64,000 nt of DNA from Oscillospiraceae bacterium (lineage in GTDB: Bacteria; Bacillota; Clostridia; Oscillospirales; Oscillospiraceae). The stretch spans positions 1 through 64,000 of the forward strand of contig SVLL01000001.1 of NCBI GenBank assembly GCA_015067935.1, written 5' to 3'. The translations under genes and the position numbers were made by a program. A model generated the notes under the pieces. It saw nothing but the letters and a program-made list of their open reading frames with translations. It had not been told where the DNA came from and made no database searches. Shown here piece after piece: positions 61,293-64,000 of this stretch; the first letter of the stretch is position 1; each line of letters starts with the position of its first letter.

Positions 61293-62609
61293 TTAGAGCA
61301 TACTGTTGATATTGGCGGTAATGTCCCGGATGTTGTTCTGCAGATTGGTTTCGCCCTTCTTCAGGTCGCTTTCCACCTTGCGGATGGAGTGCAGGACCGT
61401 TGTATGGTCCTTGCCGCCGAATTCCATACCGATGTCCGGCAGGCTCAGATTGGTCAGCTTCCGGATCAGATACATAGCGATCTGCCGGGCCTCTGCCACA
61501 TTACGGGTGCGCTGATTGCCCCGCAGGATCGCCTCGTCCATACTGTAGAACTTGCAAACCTGAGAAATGATCAGGCTGGGCGTGGGCACTGCGTTGCCCT
61601 CGGCCTTGAACATATCCTCAATGGCCCGGGAGATGTTATTCAGGTCCAGGGGCATATTGTTCAGGTCCCGGTAGGCCAGAATCTTCTTCACCGTTCCCTC
61701 AATGGTCCGCACATTGTTGGTGATGTTCACCGCTATGTAGTTGCACACATCGTCGGAAAGCTCCAGACCCAGACCGTGGGCCTTGTTCTTCAGGATGGCC
61801 ATTCGGGTTTCATAATCCGGGGGCTGGATGTCCGCCAGCAGGCCCCATTCAAAACGGGTGCGCAGACGGTCCTCCAGTGTCAGCATATCGCTGGGCTTCC
61901 GGTCGGAGGTCATCACGATCTGCTTGTGCTCCTCATAGAGCTTGTTGAAGGTATGGAAAAATTCCTCCTGCGTACCTTCCTTACCGGCAATAAACTGCAC
62001 ATCGTCGATCAAAAACAGATCCGCTTCCCGGTACTTATTTCGGAATTCGATGTTCCGACCGGACTGGATGGCGGCAATCAGCTCGATGGTGAACTGGTCA
62101 CCCTTGATGTAGACAATGTTGGCGTCCGGCTTCTGCTTGCGGATACCGTTGGCGATGGCGTACAGCAGGTGGGTCTTGCCCACACCGGGAGGTCCGTAGA
62201 TGAACAGGGGGTTATACACCTGTCCGGGTGCCTTGCTTACCGCAATGGCTGCGCCGTGGGCGAACCGGTTGGAGGGGCCCACAATAAAATTGTCAAAAGA
62301 AAATTGGGGATTAAAATCCAGTGCCGTGGGGCTTTTCCCCTTGTTTTTATAGGTCTCCAGCTGAGCGTCGTCAAAAACAGTGACCTTCACATCGGAGTTA
62401 AACAGCTCCTTCATGGCGTCCTTCACATGGTCAGCGCACCGGCGGGCGATCACTTCCCGGCGCAGCTCCGAGGGACTGTACAAAATCAGCTCATCTTCGG
62501 TCAGTGCCACCACCTCCGCATCGTCAAACCAAGTGGAAACGATGGTGGGGGTGAGCAAGTCTTCCAGATAGCCGATGACCTTGCCCCATACATAAGCGTT
62601 TGATAGCAT
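61293..62609 (-). CDS. dnaA: Chromosomal replication initiator DnaA
   Basis: PLFIYGPPGVGKTHLLYAIANGI, LIDDVQFIAGKEGTQEEFFHTFN, GGKDHTTVLHSIRKVE. Confidence 0.98.
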   Translation of the reverse strand: MLSNAYVWGKVIGYLEDLLTPTIVSTWFDDAEVVALTEDELILYSPSELRREVIARRCADHVKDAMKELFNSDVKVTVFDDAQLETYKNKGKSPTALDFNPQFSFDNFIVGPSNRFAHGAAIAVSKAPGQVYNPLFIYGPPGVGKTHLLYAIANGIRKQKPDANIVYIKGDQFTIELIAAIQSGRNIEFRNKYREADLFLIDDVQFIAGKEGTQEEFFHTFNKLYEEHKQIVMTSDRKPSDMLTLEDRLRTRFEWGLLADIQPPDYETRMAILKNKAHGLGLELSDDVCNYIAVNITNNVRTIEGTVKKILAYRDLNNMPLDLNNISRAIEDMFKAEGNAVPTPSLIISQVCKFYSMDEAILRGNQRTRNVAEARQIAMYLIRKLTNLSLPDIGMEFGGKDHTTVLHSIRKVESDLKKGETNLQNNIRDITANINSML

Positions 62610-62790
62610 TTCAGGGCTCCTTTCCCGTTTATTTCTTCGCCAAAAGCCTGCAAAAAACGGCAAAAACGGCGATACTCTCTCAACCTAAATTTTAACACAT
62701 TTCTGTGGAAAAAACAAGGTTTTTTTGTCATTATACAATATAAAATAGAATAAAAAAATTTTCCCTTCTATGTCATTGCGAAGCCCCACA

Positions 62791-62959
62791 AACCCTCCCC
62801 CGGGGGGAGGGTGGATGCCCGAAGGGCAGACGGGAGAGGAACGGCGGCAGAACCAATATAGAAACATGTCTGCACAGCGGCAGTAATCCAAGATTACCGC
62901 CCGTATTCCTCTTCCGTCACCGCCTTGCGGCGGCGACACCTTCCCCTCGGGGGAAGGTA
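62791..62959. repeat. Family C repeat (next to a family A fragment)
   Basis: CCCTCCCCCGGGGGGAGGGTGG...GAGAGGAACGGCGGC...CCCGTATTCCTCTTCC...CACCTTCCCCTCGGGGGAAGG. Confidence 0.8.
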
Positions 62960-63003
62960 TAAAAACACACCCACTTTCGTGGATGTGTTCTTTATGTATC
63001 AAT

Positions 63004-63217
63004 TATCCAAGCAGACTGCAAACGCTCAGCGGTTTCCTGCTTCGCATTTGCCGGCCGCATTTGTTCTTAAAAAATGCATATTCCCCTGCCTTGCGGCAGG
63101 GGAATGGCATTATCCAAGCAGACTGCAAACGCTCAGCGGTTTCCTGCTTCGCATTTGCCGGCCACATTTGTTCTTAAAAAATGCATATTCCCCTGCCTTG
63201 CGGCAGGGGAATGGCAT
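63004..63217. repeat. Two 107-bp tandem copies containing the 3' end and terminator of the downstream decarboxylase gene
   Basis: TATCCAAGCAGACTGCAAACGCTCAGC starts at 63004, 63111 and (genic) 63218; copies nearly identical. Confidence 0.95.
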
Positions 63218-63996
63218 TATCCAAGCAGACTGCAAACGCTCAGCAGGAAACCTGCGGCAATTGCAGAACCGATGACGCCGGCCACATTGGGGCCCATGGC
63301 ATGCATCAACAGGTAATTGGAGGGATTGGCCTTCTGGCCTTCGATATTGGCCACACGGGCGGCCATGGGAACTGCAGAAACGCCTGCAGAGCCGATGAGA
63401 GGATTGATCTTGCCCTTGGAGATCCAGTACAGGAACTGTCCGCCCAGCAGACCGCCGGCAGTGGACAGACCGAAGGCAAACACGCCCAGCAGGATGATGC
63501 CCAGCGTCTCGAGTGTCAGGAAGCTGGTGCCCACCATAGTTGCGCCCACAGCGGTACCCAGGAAAATGGTGATGGTGTTCATCAGCGCATTTTGCACCGT
63601 GTCGCTCAGGCGGTCGGTCAGGCCGGTTTCCTTGAACAGGTTACCCAGCATCAGGCAACCGATCAAAGCGGCAGTGTCGGGCAGCAGCAGGGCCACAAAC
63701 ACGGTAACCAGAATGGGGAAGATGATCTTCTCGGTCTTGGAAACTGTTCGGGACTGGACCATTTTGATCTCTCTCTGCTTTTTGGTGGTCATCAGCCGCA
63801 TAATGGGGGGCTGGATCAGAGGGATCAGAGCCATATAGGAGTAGGCAGCCACCGCAATGGCACCCAGCAGATGGGGGGCAAGGCGGGTGGTCAGGAAGAT
63901 GGCGGTAGGACCGTCCGCACCGCCGATGATGCCGATGGAAGCGGACTCGTTCAGATCAAAGCCCATCAATCGAGCAAGGAAAAATGCTATAAACAC
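63217..63996 (-). CDS. Sodium-ion-translocating decarboxylase beta subunit (OadB/GcdB family), probably truncated by window end
   Basis: [61 protein letters not shown]. Confidence 0.93.
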   Translation of the reverse strand: MFIAFFLARLMGFDLNESASIGIIGGADGPTAIFLTTRLAPHLLGAIAVAAYSYMALIPLIQPPIMRLMTTKKQREIKMVQSRTVSKTEKIIFPILVTVFVALLLPDTAALIGCLMLGNLFKETGLTDRLSDTVQNALMNTITIFLGTAVGATMVGTSFLTLETLGIILLGVFAFGLSTAGGLLGGQFLYWISKGKINPLIGSAGVSAVPMAARVANIEGQKANPSNYLLMHAMGPNVAGVIGSAIAAGFLLSVCSLLG

Positions 63997-64000
63997 GCCC

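Noticed and set aside
63004-63217. Possible CRISPR array
   Set aside because: Only two full 107-bp contiguous units and no spacer/repeat alternation; it is a tandem duplication. No cas genes seen.
62925-63275. Plus-strand ORFs with an internally repeated protein sequence ([17 protein letters not shown]...)
   Set aside because: Translation of the 107-bp tandem duplication antisense to a gene 3' end; repeats are nucleotide-level, no start context.

Overview
Chromosomal window, apparently from a spore-forming Clostridia/Oscillospiraceae-like Firmicute, spanning a replication-origin region: dnaA, a DnaA-box-rich gap, dnaN, an S4 protein, recF, gyrB, gyrA, rnhA and remB. About 15 kb to the left lie parA/parB with two parS sites. 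Other recognisable blocks are the sporulation/division genes yabP-yabQ-divIC-yabR, secA, spoIIP, tadA, a CIRCE-controlled hrcA-grpE-dnaK-dnaJ locus, a minus-strand catabolic cluster at 20-30 kb, typA, nrdR, pta, a Fur/rubredoxin/rubrerythrin operon, serS, mscL and hflKC.

The two most unusual signals are these. (1) The 3' end of the rubrerythrin gene recurs twice downstream of the intact gene, once as a synonymously recoded copy and again as a 34-bp perfect repeat. The copies bound two small cassettes. The larger one (2.27 kb, AT-rich) encodes an HTH + Gly/Ala membrane + SHOCT-like protein, divergent from three small membrane or basic proteins behind a palindrome-covered promoter. (2) Several families of palindromic intergenic repeats occur in multiple copies. 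Two different nuclease-family genes (GIY-YIG and DUF559/Vsr-like) sit precisely inside repeat arms. Short gene-less copies, one DUF559 copy with an internal deletion, and one decayed DUF559 copy are also present. This looks like a nuclease-bearing element with MITE-like derivatives.

All family calls come from reading the protein sequences; no database search was run.
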